Assembly: GCA_963377175.1 (NCBI GenBank)
Contig: CAUJNA010003079.1
Coordinates: 312,501-376,500, forward strand
From: Effrenium voratum
Taxonomy: Eukaryota > Sar > Dinophyceae > Suessiales > Symbiodiniaceae
Direction of reading: 5' to 3'
Length of the DNA: 64,000 nt
The notes under the pieces were generated by a model. The model saw only the letters and a program-made list of their open reading frames with translations, searched no databases and was not told the origin of the DNA. Shown here in pieces: positions 12,801-22,424 of the stretch (the stretch's first letter is position 1; each line of letters begins with the position of its first letter). Made by a program: the position numbers and the translations under genes.

Positions 12801-14334
12801 GAAAAGGCAAACCGGGTAGCCTCAACCCTTTGATCTGGGTCCATCCGCTGTCATCCTCGAGGGAAGACAAGTGGGGGAAAAAGCGGGAGACTATATGCGG
12901 GGCAAGCGGGGGGACAAGGAGGCAAGCTGTGACAAGGCCTGAGTGAGCAAGCACAAGCAACGAGACAAGTCGGAGAAAAGCCGTTACAAGGTCCGGGGCA
13001 AGCAGGGTAAGTGGGAAGACACTGGGGAGATAAATGGAGTGGGGGAGACAAGTAGGAGTCGTAGGAGACAAGCCGCAATAAAACCCGAGTCAAGAATCAC
13101 AAGCAGGGCAAGTGAGGAGACAAGCGGGGAGAAAAGTGGGGGAACAAGCGGCAAGACACGAGACACAAGCTGCGACCAGCAAGCGCTGTTCTTGGCCACC
13201 AAAATGATCCAAACCCACAAAGTGACGCTAAAGTCTAAGTCCCGGAACTCGGGAAGTGCACAGACGCCCAGCCAAGCTCTTTGGGGAGCTCTTTGGGGCA
13301 GAGGGGTAATGTTGACTCCGGATTTTTGAACCGGTTCATTAATAGGGGCGGTGCTCACCTCCAATAGTGATGACTCTCAACTAAAACAGGGGCACCCCCT
13401 AGCAATCAACCAGAGGTTTATTAATCTGGGGTGCTCATTATAGTTGACGAGTGGCTCCTCCCTGGACAGGGTCAGCACATTGGCCTCGCGCAGCTCCTCG
13501 TCGCTCAGCGGCGCTTCCCGGGGCAGAGGCCTGCATTCCGTCCAGTTAACTCAAGCCCCATGCGGAAAAAAAACACACACTCACAAAAACAGCTTGAAGG
13601 CGCTTTTCATCTTCGACTTGCTTCAGCCCCCTGGAAACATGGGAAAGTATTCCCAGTACTTAGTGACATCAATTCCCTTTAAACATAGCAGGGGAAGTAA
13701 ACAATATATTCGTTTCAGCCCATGGAAGATTCTCTTGCAACAGTACTCAGCTGTCAGAAATCATAAAAAGGTGATCACCTTTTGGAGCCAAGACCCCAAC
13801 ATGGTTGCCAACATGAGGAATCTAAAAGAGTCAAAAGGTCGACAACAACTTCATCATAATAAAGATCCCCCGAAGAAAGGTCCTGCGTTTTGTTCAATTC
13901 CAAATTTACATGTGGAACGCAAACGGATGACCAAGGGCATGCAGCCTCCCCTGTCACACAATTGGTTGCACGCATGTGGGCATGCATGACATTTCATAGA
14001 CAGCATGAGGCTAGGCATCTGCATAGTCTGGGCTGGTCAAAGTTGGAGAGTTGGCCAATCCCAATCCAGAATCTCTACAGGAATGCCACCAGGAAGGGAC
14101 CTTGCCCAGCCCAAGGTAAGGATCTGCCCAAATAGCATCCAACGTGCGCCAGAGCGTCAAAGCCCGTGTTTCACCCAGATGCATGCTGAATCCGAGCACC
14201 TCCCACGTGTGCAGAGCCGGCAGCCTGCCTCACAACCGGCTCCTCTGCCTCGAAGGCTTCTTTGGCAAACTCCTCCGGCAGATCCTCGAACAGTATCTCC
14301 CCAAACTCCTCCGATGGCTGGCGACAGGCGGACG
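710..14334 (-). CDS. Gene D: helical-repeat protein, octotricopeptide/RAP-like, ten candidate exons
   Basis: Exon candidates at 14334-14207, 13530-13444, 12449-12344, 12073-12012, 11606-11540, 10817-10740, 9661-9596, 8629-8468, 6223-6105 and 859-710 are GC-rich islands with AG acceptors and GT/GC/GA donors. Several encode short Leu/Ala helices of similar build: LSESELCRLLQALAY, LDKPLLRRLFKVFALRAK, FSDEQLMRVLYAYGKLAD, LWRDLPHAIHAFGAKEM. Such L..LL.Al.y repeats are typical of octotricopeptide, heptatricopeptide and FASTK/RAP proteins that bind organellar RNA and are abundant in dinoflagellates and apicomplexans. No RAP domain is seen and neither gene end is found. Phases do not agree at every junction, so exons are missing or two genes are mixed. 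Confidence 0.35.
953..1067. mobile_element. Repeat family T10
   Basis: CCCTCAGATCCCCGGCTAAA, then AGCTAAGGGGATGGCTGGGA. Related copies occur near 10330-10435, 39521-39641 and 52447-52557. Inverted ends are weaker than in T1-T9. Confidence 0.7.
1269..1344. mobile_element. TIR element family T5, short
   Basis: CTCACTTCCGACCGAGTGGA to GAACTCAGGGAGTGAG. Confidence 0.7.
1979..2204. mobile_element. TIR element family T4, composite
   Basis: AATGTTGACCCC at the left and ATGGGGTCAAC at the right, with a second internal half copy (GGTTGGTTGATTAGAATAGG). Confidence 0.7.
2208..2321. mobile_element. TIR element family T1
   Basis: Ends TAGGTCCTCCAG and its near inverse CTGG.GACCT. Internal GTAGTCTATTTTAGTAGGGG and AACCCTCC.AACCAAAAAA are shared with all other T1 copies. 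It sits three bases from a T4 element. Confidence 0.8.
4310..4440 (-). CDS. Possible exon, low support
   Basis: A GC-rich stretch within a 243-codon open frame reads GRTGEMGSTLRRTLFRRDLV. An acceptor CACCAG lies at the upstream end. No family match, and the rest of the open frame is low-complexity. Confidence 0.2.
5264..5342. mobile_element. T7 element, left end diverged
   Basis: GTCCAGTGGTCATCGGTTCC, CAACAAAAAG and right end CTTAAGCAAATGGA. Confidence 0.7.
5734..5874. mobile_element. TIR element family T4
   Basis: AATGTTGACCCCATAGTAAT and ATTAATGTGGGGCCAACATT form the terminal repeats; the centre has GGGGATTCA and GGAGGGGAACACC. Confidence 0.85.
5908..6025. mobile_element. TIR element family T2
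   Basis: CAGGGATCTTTACA at the left and TTTTAAGGAGCCCTG at the right are inverse of each other; internal ACACCTGAACATTGCCTTGT is shared by all copies. Confidence 0.85.
6105..6223 (-). CDS. Gene D candidate exon
   Basis: About 39 codons with SVLSRWLDRLARLDLPL and YVDVDVEDTPRTM. The acceptor is TCGAG|G; the donor is unsure. A high-GC island against AT-richer flanks. Confidence 0.4.
6478..6565 (+). mobile_element. tRNA-like repeat (family T12)
   Basis: Has a box A-like TGGTTAAGGGTGG and, 40 bases on, a box B-like GAGTTCAAATCC, the spacing of a polymerase III internal promoter, flanked by TTGGTGG/CCAAA repeats. It is not a foldable tRNA; a tRNA-derived SINE-like element is inferred. Confidence 0.55.
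6600..6830. repeat. Degenerate telomere-like TTTAGGG tract
   Basis: Repeated TTTAGGG, TTTAGG and TTAGGGT motifs mixed with GGTTT and GGTGG, for example TTTCTTTAGGGTTTCTTTAG. Looks like a decayed interstitial array of plant-type telomere repeats, the type reported for dinoflagellates. Confidence 0.6.
6955..7130. repeat. Degenerate AAGCCAAA tandem repeat
   Basis: Variants of AAGCCAAR and AAAAGCMAA fill the segment. The Lys/Ala-rich open frame it gives on the plus strand is treated as non-coding. Confidence 0.75.
7522..7630. mobile_element. TIR element family T2
   Basis: CAGGGATCCTTACATTATAC to TTAAGGAGCCCTG. Confidence 0.85.
8120..8193 (-). CDS. Possible exon, hydrophobic
   Basis: After TTCAG, one frame reads NPDLILACGMPMFFFDLMSP and another is also open in phase 0, so the frame cannot be chosen. 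GC-rich, between gene D candidates. Confidence 0.2.
8468..8629 (-). CDS. Gene D candidate exon (longest, 54 codons)
   Basis: Starts LRPRIVGQILKAGAQSLDA, contains FAEFVPMAVDAKHTEREG and ends AVLRRKLPL, phase 0, GC donor. The acceptor CCAG is inside the terminal repeat of the T1 element at 8632-8728, so that TIR appears to supply the splice acceptor. Confidence 0.55.
8632..8728. mobile_element. TIR element family T1, right end degenerate
   Basis: Carries CTCCAGTAGAGAGGTTGGAA and the T1 core. Its left terminal repeat borders the predicted exon ending at 8629. Confidence 0.75.
8841..8936. mobile_element. TIR element family T9
   Basis: Internal CCGGTTTGTGAAAAGAACGA and right end AATGGGGAATCAACCCCTAG. 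Confidence 0.7.
9596..9661 (-). CDS. Gene D candidate exon
   Basis: Twenty-two codons, VRILESVGALPEAGAEFK then SLPL, phase 0 both ends. The acceptor is GCAAG|GTG and the donor GC after CTC. Confidence 0.4.
10438..10550. mobile_element. TIR element family T8
   Basis: CAAAACCCGGTATTAAAATG and CATCTACCCGGGTTTAG, with GGTCTACCCAGAACC inside. Confidence 0.85.
10598..10694. mobile_element. TIR element family T3
   Basis: CCTAGAGTCTCCATGACCC at the left and GGGTCAG...GGCTCCAGG at the right; the interior folds on itself (ATGGGTCATTGACC / GGCAATGACCCCAT), so the whole element is a long hairpin. Confidence 0.85.
10740..10817 (-). CDS. Gene D candidate exon (helical repeat)
   Basis: Twenty-six codons, AFSDEQLMRVLYAYGKL then ADKRGIQIP, phase 0 both ends, GC donor. 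The acceptor AG is 12 bases from the end of a T6 element (10831-10941), so that element forms the 3' end of the preceding intron. Confidence 0.55.
10831..10941. mobile_element. TIR element family T6 forming an intron 3' end
   Basis: CCATGATCAAAGTCAGC and CTGACTTTGATAACC are the inner inverted repeats, AATAATGGCC the outer end. The next acceptor (gene D exon 10817) is 12 bases away. Confidence 0.85.
11540..11606 (-). CDS. Gene D candidate exon (helical repeat)
   Basis: One base plus RDVALDKPLLRRLFKVFA and LRAK. The acceptor is CCCAG|G, the donor GA after AAG. Other frames are also open, but this is the one with helical character. Confidence 0.4.
12012..12073 (-). CDS. Gene D candidate exon (helical repeat)
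   Basis: Two bases plus LRAEELSESELCRLLQALAY. The acceptor is GCTAG|GT, the donor GC after TAT. The L..LL.ALaY pattern is the repeat core. Confidence 0.5.
12344..12449 (-). CDS. Gene D candidate exon (helical repeat)
   Basis: One base plus 35 codons, FVWAVGRAATIGLPATA followed by LWRDLPHAIHAFGAKEM. It resembles a paired-helix repeat. The acceptor is CCGAG|G, the donor GC after ATG. Confidence 0.5.
12497..12640. mobile_element. TIR element family T4
   Basis: ATGTTGACTCTGG to CCGGGGTCAACATT, upstream of the gene D exon at 12449. Confidence 0.85.
12870..13165. repeat. Degenerate purine-rich tandem repeat
   Basis: Irregular GACAAGYGGGGA and GGCAAGYRGGG units about 20-30 bases apart, almost free of pyrimidine runs on the plus strand. 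Confidence 0.65.
13308..13440. mobile_element. TIR element family T4 abutting a splice donor
   Basis: AATGTTGACTCC to GGGGTGCTCATT. Its right end lies about four bases from the predicted donor of the gene D exon ending at 13444. Confidence 0.8.
13444..13530 (-). CDS. Gene D candidate exon
   Basis: PLPREAPLSDEELREANVLT then LSREEPLV. The acceptor is ATGCAG|G and the donor is inferred as GTCAAC at its end. A T4 inverted-repeat element (13308-13440) starts within about four bases of that donor. Confidence 0.4.
14207..14334 (-). CDS. Gene D candidate exon (acidic)
   Basis: Two bases plus 42 codons, with SEEFGEILFEDLPEEF and AKEAFEAEEPVVRQAAG. The acceptor is TCTCAG and the donor GTGGGA. Confidence 0.5.
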
Positions 14335-14663
14335 CTGAGATAATCCCTTCTTGGAGTGACAAGCCATGACTTGGATGACAAAAAAGACCCGAAAAACAAC
14401 ACCCAGCGGAAGTTGATCTCTTCTTGGAGTCTTGGAGTGCCATCTAGATCACTTTGTGCACATGGTGCCATGACTTGGATGACGACCCCCCAACAAAACA
14501 CAGCCAGCGAAGTGGAGGCTTCATGTCTCAGAGATCACCTCACTCGAACATGAAATCACCCGACCATGGCTCCAGCTCATCTTTGGGGCACGCCGGATTT
14601 CATGCGGCCTTCTTCTTGTTCAAGCGCCAAAGAACCCACCAAACAACCTGCGTAAGAAGTTTG

Positions 14664-14850
14664 TAGGGAGGGAGAGGGGGGGGGGGTGGTCCAAGGGCGG
14701 GGGGTGGGAGGGTTTTCTCAGGCTCTCTAAGGAACCTCAACAAAAACCTAACAAACCCTAAGGAAGTCTCAACTACCTAAAAAAACTCGAAGGAAGCTTT
14801 AAAAGAAAAACAACTAAGGAAGCCTAGAGCTCCCTGTTGCCGATCCCCTT
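14664..14850. repeat. G-rich tract followed by AACCTAA/ACCCTAA-like repeats
   Basis: GGGAGAGGGGGGGGGG then GCGGGGGGTGGG, followed by AACAAACCCTAAGGAA-type units, again faintly telomere-like. Confidence 0.45.
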
Positions 14851-15276
14851 GTACCTACCACCCTTCAGGATTCCACAATCTACACCGCGATCTCGACTGC
14901 ATCAAGATCAATTCTCAATCGGCGCTCCCTTCACAAGCAAAATCAGGTACTTGTGTTGGTACGAGTAGGCTAGTTTAAAGCCCACTTATGAGTTTCTCTG
15001 AGCGAGTTTAACTTTGTTATTGGTGGGTCATATCCCAAATGGCTAACCACTTACTAACTTGGCCGACATTACACAAGAAAGGATTCACAGGGCAAGGCTT
15101 GGACTCTTGCCTACAAGCCCGAAATTTCCCCTCCATAAGTGCAGCCCCTACTTGACATCCCCCGCAACCTCTCTGTCCCGGATCCGAGGGTGGCGCACCG
15201 TTTGTCCGGATGTTTTGAGCTCAAGCTAACTCAATAGGGACCTTAAGGGCTGCCTTGTTCTGGTGCTACCTTCCCC

Positions 15277-15361
15277 ATTCTTTTCCAGGGATCCTTCACC
15301 CAGGGAAAATGCCGGTTATCCAAACGAACGATGATTGGAAAGAATGGGGAATCAACCCTTA
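15277..15361. mobile_element. TIR element family T9
   Basis: CATTCTTTTCCAGGGATCC to AATGGGGAATCAACCCTTA. Confidence 0.75.
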
Positions 15362-15756
15362 GACTGCCTTAGACTTGTGGCATGATCATCAAGGAGCTCG
15401 CGCCATCATGCAGCATCATGCCTTCTCGTCATGACAATCACCTGGGTCCCGGTTTGGTTTCAAAACTGACGGTTTGGTTTCAAAACTGAGCGGCTCAGTT
15501 TTCCCCTCAAAGGCAATGGACTAGCCAAGTGCAATTCATCTCCCGAAGGCCTAGAAAAAAACCAACAGAAACAGCAACTGAATCTGCAACAAATCCTGGC
15601 AGCTCCATAGCTCCCTCTTAAGCAATTTTGGATCCCAGCTCCGGATCTTTTTTTTTTTTTTCCGGCTTCCTTCCCAGCACCCGCCAAACGTCTGGCTTCT
15701 CCGCAACCGGAGCTGAGTTCCGAGCAATTTCCGACCCCGACAGCGCACTGCGGCGC

Positions 15757-15836
15757 ACTGCGGCGCCTCCGAAGTTGGAAGGCCCGAGTGGCCGAAGCCG
15801 GGCGCAGCCACCTCCGGGGGCAGGTCCGCTTTGAAG
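15757..15836 (-). CDS. Possible exon
   Basis: After CCCCAG the reading FKADLPPEVAAPGFGHSG is the most protein-like, but a second frame is open through the same bases. A strong local GC rise. Confidence 0.25.
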
Positions 15837-16100
15837 CTGGGGAAGTGCGGGCGAGTGGCCAAGCCTCGGTCCAAAATGAATACTTCACTCGTGGAATACA
15901 TGGACACCCAACCACGAACCAACCGAACTCCTCAAAACCATGGAAAAAGCAACCAAAAGCCTAAAGACCACAAATTAACAAACCAAAGGACTCGTATGGC
16001 TGTGAGGCACCCAGAACTCTCGTGAGAAGATTCCTGGGACTCACTGGTGCCAGGCCCCAAGAAACCTGCGGCACCAAGTGGCCTGAACTAAGGGAGGCTT

Positions 16101-16196
16101 CCTGGAGTTTTCATGACCCGAATCAAAAATGGGTCAATGACCAACCATTCTTTTGGGCAACCAACCGTTTTCTAAGGGTCAGAAGGAGACTCCAGG
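16101..16196. mobile_element. TIR element family T3
   Basis: CCTGGAGTTTTCATGACCCG to GGGTCAGAAGGAGACTCCAG. Confidence 0.85.
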
Positions 16197-16950
16197 TTCG
16201 TGTGGACAAAGAATTAACACCTAGACTCTCTGATGTCCCTTTCATCTCATGTCTTCTCAATAGTTGGCTCTGGGAATTTTGCCTGCATTCATCCCTTTCT
16301 TTCATGGTCCTTTCAATCACCTCCCAACTGTTGCTTTGGAGCGCCGACGCCACGAAAAGTAACTTCTGAGCGGTGGACCCCGAGGGAAACAAAAAGGACG
16401 GGCTGAGACTGCTAGGATCACGAGGGGTACATGTGACCCCTGACAATGAGAACCCCCTATGCTTATTCGTCCGGCGTTGGAAGAACAGAATCCACAAATA
16501 CTGAGCAAAAGGCTCAGCAGTTTTGCTGGTTGCGACACATCTGGGCTTACGGGTCCAAAGCAAAATAGCAGCCGTGTGGCTCCAGAATGATTCCCTATGC
16601 GCTTTTTGAGGTGCACTCAAAGCGGGGGGAATGTTGAAAACCGTGTACACGTTCAAGGGCTTCCTGAGAAAAAGGGATTGAATTAATTTCACACTTCTGC
16701 AAGGTGCTTCCGGGGTTCATGCATAGCAACACCTTCAAGCACTAGAAAGTACGCCAAACCCACAAGGCGACTACAAGTCGAAGTTCCGAGCTCCGTTCAA
16801 GAGTGGGAACCGCGTTCCACGGGAACTAACACTTCAATTCACAGTAACCACTAAGTAGTAAATCGATTGGTGGATTATTGGTTGGGGAACTGAACGGGTC
16901 TCTCCCCAAACCAATCCAAATCAATTCAGGCAACCTGAGAAATGAGAATG

Positions 16951-17066
16951 ATGTTGACCCCGCATTAACAAACCGTTCCATATTTATATGCCGTTGTTTC
17001 CCTCCAAGGTGTTTCCCTACAAAAGTGATCATGATTCCCCGCTATAAACCTCCGGGGTCAATGTTA
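16951..17066. mobile_element. TIR element family T4
   Basis: ATGTTGACCCCGCATTAA to CCTCCGGGGTCAATGTTA. Confidence 0.8.
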
Positions 17067-17462
17067 ATGCAGAAACTCCCCGAGATTCGAAGCTGGCCTC
17101 TGCACGCATCAACTTGTCAAGTCTCAGCCGATTGTTTTTGTCTGCAACCCGAAGGGACCCTCCCAATGCACAATACGAAGCCGCAACCTTGGTTGCTGGT
17201 GACCCCCCCTCTGTCAAAAAAGTGGATCACTTCAGAACTCCGAAAACCCATTATTTCAACCAACAACCCAATAGAAGTCAAGCAACAAGGTTGCCTGTGA
17301 AAGCTGGAACGGGCTGAGGCATGGATGCGCAAATATATCACCATGACGAGCTTGTAGATCAGTACCTACCCCGAAAAACTATATCATTAAGTGGTGTTTT
17401 ACCTCCATACCTCCAAAACCCATCCCTGGAAAAGCCGTTGCTCTAACGTCCACCCATGTTCA

Positions 17463-17532
17463 GCCCAGGCTCCGCGCGGGCGCCAATACAGCCGCAGGCG
17501 CAGGCGCAGCAGGCTGTGCATGGCGCGCATGG
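17463..17532 (-). CDS. Possible exon
   Basis: After CGCAG it reads MRAMHSLLRLRLRLYWRPRG. Leu/Arg periodicity could be a helix or simply repetitive GC-rich DNA. Confidence 0.2.
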
Positions 17533-17616
17533 CTGCGGGGCACTCTCAAACGCGCTTCTGAAACCAGCTTGACACGCGGAAGCGACTGGCCATATGCTCA
17601 ATAAAGACGAAACACA

Positions 17617-17727
17617 TCTGACTTCCGATCGAGTGGGTTGGCCAAAAAAAGTAACCAAACTGTAGATTTACCACCGCTTTGGTCTTCCCAAAAAGCTTGA
17701 AGTCGGGGAACTCAGAGAGCGTGACAT
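17617..17727. mobile_element. TIR element family T5
   Basis: CTGACTTCCGATCGAGTGGG then GGTCTTCCCAAAAAGC; right end GGGGAACTCAGAGAGCGTGA. Confidence 0.75.
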
Positions 17728-18949
17728 GTTTTAGAAGGTCGCATGCTTTTCTAACAGGCTCTTCATGGTTCATCACTTGTGATCAACCAAAAACAAATGT
17801 GTTCACGCAATGGGGAGAGGCGGCCAACCTGTTTGGCACTCACTTCGATTGAGCAGCCGCATGAAAAGAAACCATACCACAACAGAAGTGAAAAAATGAC
17901 TAGGCTGACAATGTAAGCTTGTCGAAGCATGCCTGTGCGCAAAATTGCACGATAGCTCCAACATGAGTTCTGCGCACGGGATATTCATATCATGTTCATT
18001 TCCCTTGCTCTGCAAAAAGGGACTGGGGGGGCTGCTCAATGAGGTGCTTCGCACATGACATAGCATGTGGGCAAAGCCGGGCTAAACCAGGCTTGAAACG
18101 GACGCAAGGCGGAACAAGTTTCGAGCAACAATCCTTCCATTCGCTTAAGTCCCGCAGAAAAAAAAAACACTGAACAAATTTCAATGCCATAGATGTCCTT
18201 AAAAACCACAGGTGTAAAGAGCACATATTCTCAGGCAAAGGGAAGGACCTGGACCACTGTTGGGCGCAAAGCAGCAGTGGGTTTCTTGGCTGATAGCGAC
18301 TGATATCAAACAAAAATGCCAGGCTGCCGTCGCGTAAGCCAAACACAGTGAGTCACTCCAGTGAGGCCACGCAACACTTATGGGGAGCCGCATGGGTGCT
18401 AAATATATGAGCCACGGTTCAAGGTGCGCAGCTCGCGGGCAAAGTTTTCAAGGTCATATAACGTCTTCAAAGCACGTACCCCAAGCGTAGCCTCTTTCTG
18501 GGGACTTTATTGGCGAAATAAGGCTAGATGTGGCCAGAATACTCTCTAGAGGTACATCCCCAACTCGTGCGAACCAAGCTGACACCCACGTAATCCATCA
18601 ATGTTTAACCAAACCGACCTAAAAGGGACACCAATCGCTCTACCCTCGGCCCCCTACCCACCTGCAAGAACTAACATAGAACAACAATAAAACAACAATC
18701 ATATGTCTTATGCCGACATGGAACACAACGAGAAACTAACATGCACCCCAAAACACAACTGCCAAAACACACGTTTAATAGGGAACCACATCTTTTAAAA
18801 CATGGACACATTTGGCCATGGGTCAAAACCCCGTACCCCCAGTCAACATCCCAATCCCCAGTAAAATAGGTCCTAAAATGGGTGGTGATATCACCTATCC
18901 CAAAATGGGATGGATCCCATTGGTTTTGAGCCATTGCCATTTGATGTGT

Positions 18950-18968
18950 TTTCTCTCTCTCTCTCTAT
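18950..18968. repeat. CT microsatellite
   Basis: TCTCTCTCTCTCTCTATC run. Similar CT tracts lie at 29815-29900 and 54000-54095. Confidence 0.95.
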
Positions 18969-19074
18969 CTTTTGGGCTTATTTGGGGCTTTTGGGCTCCC
19001 TCTCCCCCCCACCTCCCTCCCTCCCAGCCCCCATGATTGGGGACTCACCGACGCACCGAAGCCTCTCACATTTG

Positions 19075-19174
19075 AACGGGTCCCATCTCTCTTCTTGGCC
19101 ATGGCGCGCCGACTCCGTGAGGGCGAAGCTCCAGAAATCTTCCGCGCAGCTGGCCTGGCGGTTTCGCGAAAGCG
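19075..19174 (-). CDS. Possible exon
   Basis: After GTTCAG one frame reads ASCAEDFWSFALTESARHG. It shares GGCCAGCTGCGCGG and a following TTTCTGG with gene B exon 8 DNA, which may be chance. Confidence 0.2.
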
Positions 19175-19302
19175 CTGAACTTCTCACCTCTAGGTCCTCC
19201 AGTAGAGTTGGAGTTCTCCATCATAATCCAGTGTTGGAGTTCTCCATCATGTGTTTCGGGGCAAGGGAAACCAGAAGGTCACCATGAGAATCCCCTTTAA
19301 GT

Positions 19303-19422
19303 TAGGTCCTCCAGTAGAGAAGTTAGAATAAGGGTACCCGATGTTTTTTCTCCGTTTTGCCTATTTGAGTAGAACCCTCCCCCAAAAAAGGGGGGGTGAG
19401 AAAGGGCACTACTGGGGGACCT
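19303..19422. mobile_element. TIR element family T1
   Basis: TAGGTCCTCCAGTAGAGA at the left, ACTGGGGGACCT at the right; T1 core with GTGAGAAAGGGCAC. A solo left end lies just before it, near 19190. Confidence 0.85.
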
Positions 19423-19721
19423 GGTCTTCCATGGTTCACAATTGGAGGGTTCGTTAAAGTGTTTTTTTGAGGGTACCCTGCCACCAACTAACATGGGTTT
19501 GTGCGCACGAAGCCCCTTCAAAGAAGAAAGCAGTCTTTCTACAGAGGTTTGTGCACTTCCATGTTAGTCGGCCGGAGGGTACCCTTTTTGGGGTTGGTTT
19601 AAAGGGGAACCAAAAGGAGTTCCCGATTTTGACACAGCTCCCACTTCTCTTCTGAGTGGATTGGCACACAAAAGTAGCCAGACTGTCCATTTGCGCGGGA
19701 CTTTTGAGTGTTCAGGTAAAC

Positions 19722-19803
19722 TCACTTCCGATCAAGTGGATTGGCCAAAAAACAGTTTAGACTTGTTATTTGGTCCAAACCCAAAAAGTGACTAAAGTCC
19801 GAG
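19722..19803. mobile_element. T5 element, right end degraded
   Basis: CTCACTTCCGATCAAGTGGA, GGCCAAAAAACAG and a diverged tail AAAAAGTGACTAAAGTCCGA. Confidence 0.65.
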
Positions 19804-20099
19804 ACAAAAATCAGGATGTGAGGCGTCCTTCCCATTTGTGGTTTAGAAGCAGTCCGGGAAATCAAAAGAAAGCGGTCTGAACAACGAACTGACGCCCACT
19901 CTTCAACCTTAAGCCAACCATCACCCTGAACTTCCCTGAGCCCGACCCAGCCAATGGTGACTTCAGGCCCCCGAAGAGCCCCTCAACCCATCCCTCTTCG
20001 CTTTGTCGCAGAATCCTCCGAAGCAACCGAACAACAGCCAGGTGCCTCTCTCTCCATTTGCGGAGACGTGCCCTGGAACAAACGTCCAGCATAGTGATA

Positions 20100-20213
20100 C
20101 AGGGATCCTTACATTATACACCTGAACATTGCCTTGCAAATGGTGGTGTCCCTGCATTTTGCCGGAAAATGCAATGATTTAAATGGGCAAGATATATCTC
20201 TTGAGGAGCCCTG
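20100..20213. mobile_element. TIR element family T2
   Basis: CAGGGATCCTTACATTATAC to TTGAGGAGCCCTG. Confidence 0.85.
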
Positions 20214-20988
20214 TCCCTTCAAAACCAACATGGAAATAAGACAGGTTCTTAAGCCACTAGGTTCCAAGATCAAAGCAAGCAAGCACCCCGTGTGAACTTG
20301 TGCAAGGTCCAGTTCACAAGGAGGGACCACCCACATGTTGGGCAGCGTTTTTGTCCAAGTGGATGGTTTCTCTGCGAGGACCAAGGAATAAAACCTTGTT
20401 CATGGTTTTGGTGTACAACTCCAAGGGTCCAACCCCAAAAATAAGCGAGTCCCGGAACTGAGGTGAGCTTCTGGCCCTCAAGGGGTCGTTACCCAAAAGT
20501 TTGGTCCTGCCCTATTAGTGTTTGATTCGGGTCAGGTTCGCCGGGTCAAGGTTCGAGAACTCAAGTCCAACTCAGGGAATGAACTTGGACGACTGGAAAC
20601 CAAAAGGCGAGAAGGGTGAGCTTTAGCTTTGGGAAAGTGAGAAGCTTCGAAGACAGAGGAGCAAACTGGCCACCACCCCCCCGCCCCCCCAACCCCCACC
20701 CCCACAAAACAAAAAGAGGCAAAGCCGCCCCCAGCCCAAAGTGGAACCCACCCCACCCCCCCCCCCCGCCGCAACCCCCCCGGCACCCCGTAAGGCCACC
20801 CCCAGCCCACAATGGGAAGCCCCAACTTTGGTTGGTGACTCCGAATGGCCTGTGGGTTCACCAAGTCTTTCAGTTCCACCGGGCACTGGGAGAGCAGTGC
20901 CTCGTCTGGCAAGCGGCCCTGCGGCCCTCGCCCCCCGGACGGGACCCGGGACCCCAAAAAAAGAGAGCGGGGATTGGTGGGGAGATTC

Positions 20989-21117
20989 TAGGGGGTGAGT
21001 CCTTGTCCATTCTTTTCAGCCATCGTTCTCTTCAAAAACCAGCAGTTTTCCCAGGGTTTGGTTGTTTTCTAGAAAGAAGGATCCCTGAAAGAATGGGGAA
21101 GCTACCCGTAGAGAGAT
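20989..21117. mobile_element. TIR element family T9, complete
   Basis: CTAGGGGGTGAGTCC with CATTCTTTTCAGCCATCG; right side GGATCCCTGAAAGAATGGGG and ACCCGTAG. Confidence 0.8.
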
Positions 21118-21638
21118 GCGTAGTGTCAGATGCGACAGGAAAATGTGCATTTTGCCTATAGGCGCTAGCGGGTGCACATGGCACTAAACCCTGGTTGTTG
21201 CAGTGCTTTAGCAAGAGTGGCAGCATAACATCACATCGCTGGGAGCGCCCACGGTGAACATAAAAAGACCCAAAACAACAATCAGCTGTTGGGGCCACGT
21301 TAAAAAGGGCCAAAACTGAAAAACCGCAAGGTCTAATGGTCGATTCTCTTTGGGCAACTCAGAAAAGCAACCTGGAAGCGCGAACATACCATAACACAGC
21401 GGGTGTTTCTTTTCAGGGTACCCTTTTGCGGGCGTGGATAAAGGGAAACCAAAAGGGAAAACACATATCTATTTAGTGGGTTCCCCAATTGGCAAACACA
21501 ACCAAGTAAGTTGACATACTAGGTGAACCGAACAGCCAGTGAGTCTTCTCGCCATGTCAGCAATCGACAGCATTCTGCAGTTGGCCAGCTCCCTGCTGGA
21601 CAGAAATGCATCGACATCTCTCCGTGCGGCATGCATCT

Positions 21639-21745
21639 GGCCCCATTATCTTACCATGATCAAAGTCAGCCCCTAAGTGGTAGGTTGAGGGAATCAACTC
21701 CATTTGCTGACTTTGATAATCACCAGAAACAGTCAAAACAACCGG
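21639..21745. mobile_element. TIR element family T6
   Basis: TGGCCCCATTATCTTACCAT, then ATCAAAGTCAGCCCCTAAGT; right part CTGACTTTGATAATCACC. Confidence 0.85.
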
Positions 21746-22424
21746 ATTTAGGGGTGTCGGCCCGGCTCCATCGGCAGAGGCTCGCTTAGAGTCTCAACAA
21801 GCCGCTGGATAACCATCCGCAACGGAGCGCGCAATCTCAATTCGGCTTCACCCCCGTCTAGTACGCACCATACAAGGCTTGGGCAAATGGGATATGAGGT
21901 TCCAAAGCTTCACACATCAATGGAGCCCTGTTTGAAATACGCGTCACTGAAGTGTAGTAACCTCTTCACGAACACAATTCGAATCGAACTCAGGTGTGGT
22001 ATGTTCCGGATTAGCAGCTATGGCTTCAGCATGGGCCAAGGTTGCACCCAAAGGTTACCACCGCCTCGACTCAAGGCTAACGGCTCAAAGGGATCATTAT
22101 ACCACATGGGTCCAAATTATCGGCATGCAAAAACGTGCAGTGGCAAGATAGACATATACATATACATATATATATATGTATGCATGTATGTATGTGTATA
22201 TATATACCCACATGTATAAATACACAGGTCATGGATTCAACATGTGCTCAAAAGCATCCATGCGTACACGAATGCACATGCACCTACCCAAACAACAAAG
22301 CAATAAGGGCACGTCCGTAAGCCCTGAGACCAAACACCAGGCTTCACGTGGCCAAAGCGCCGGCGCCCTTTTTTCTTCCACATCCGAGAGCGCGCATGTG
22401 AGGCGCTAAGCTGAGTCCATGTAT

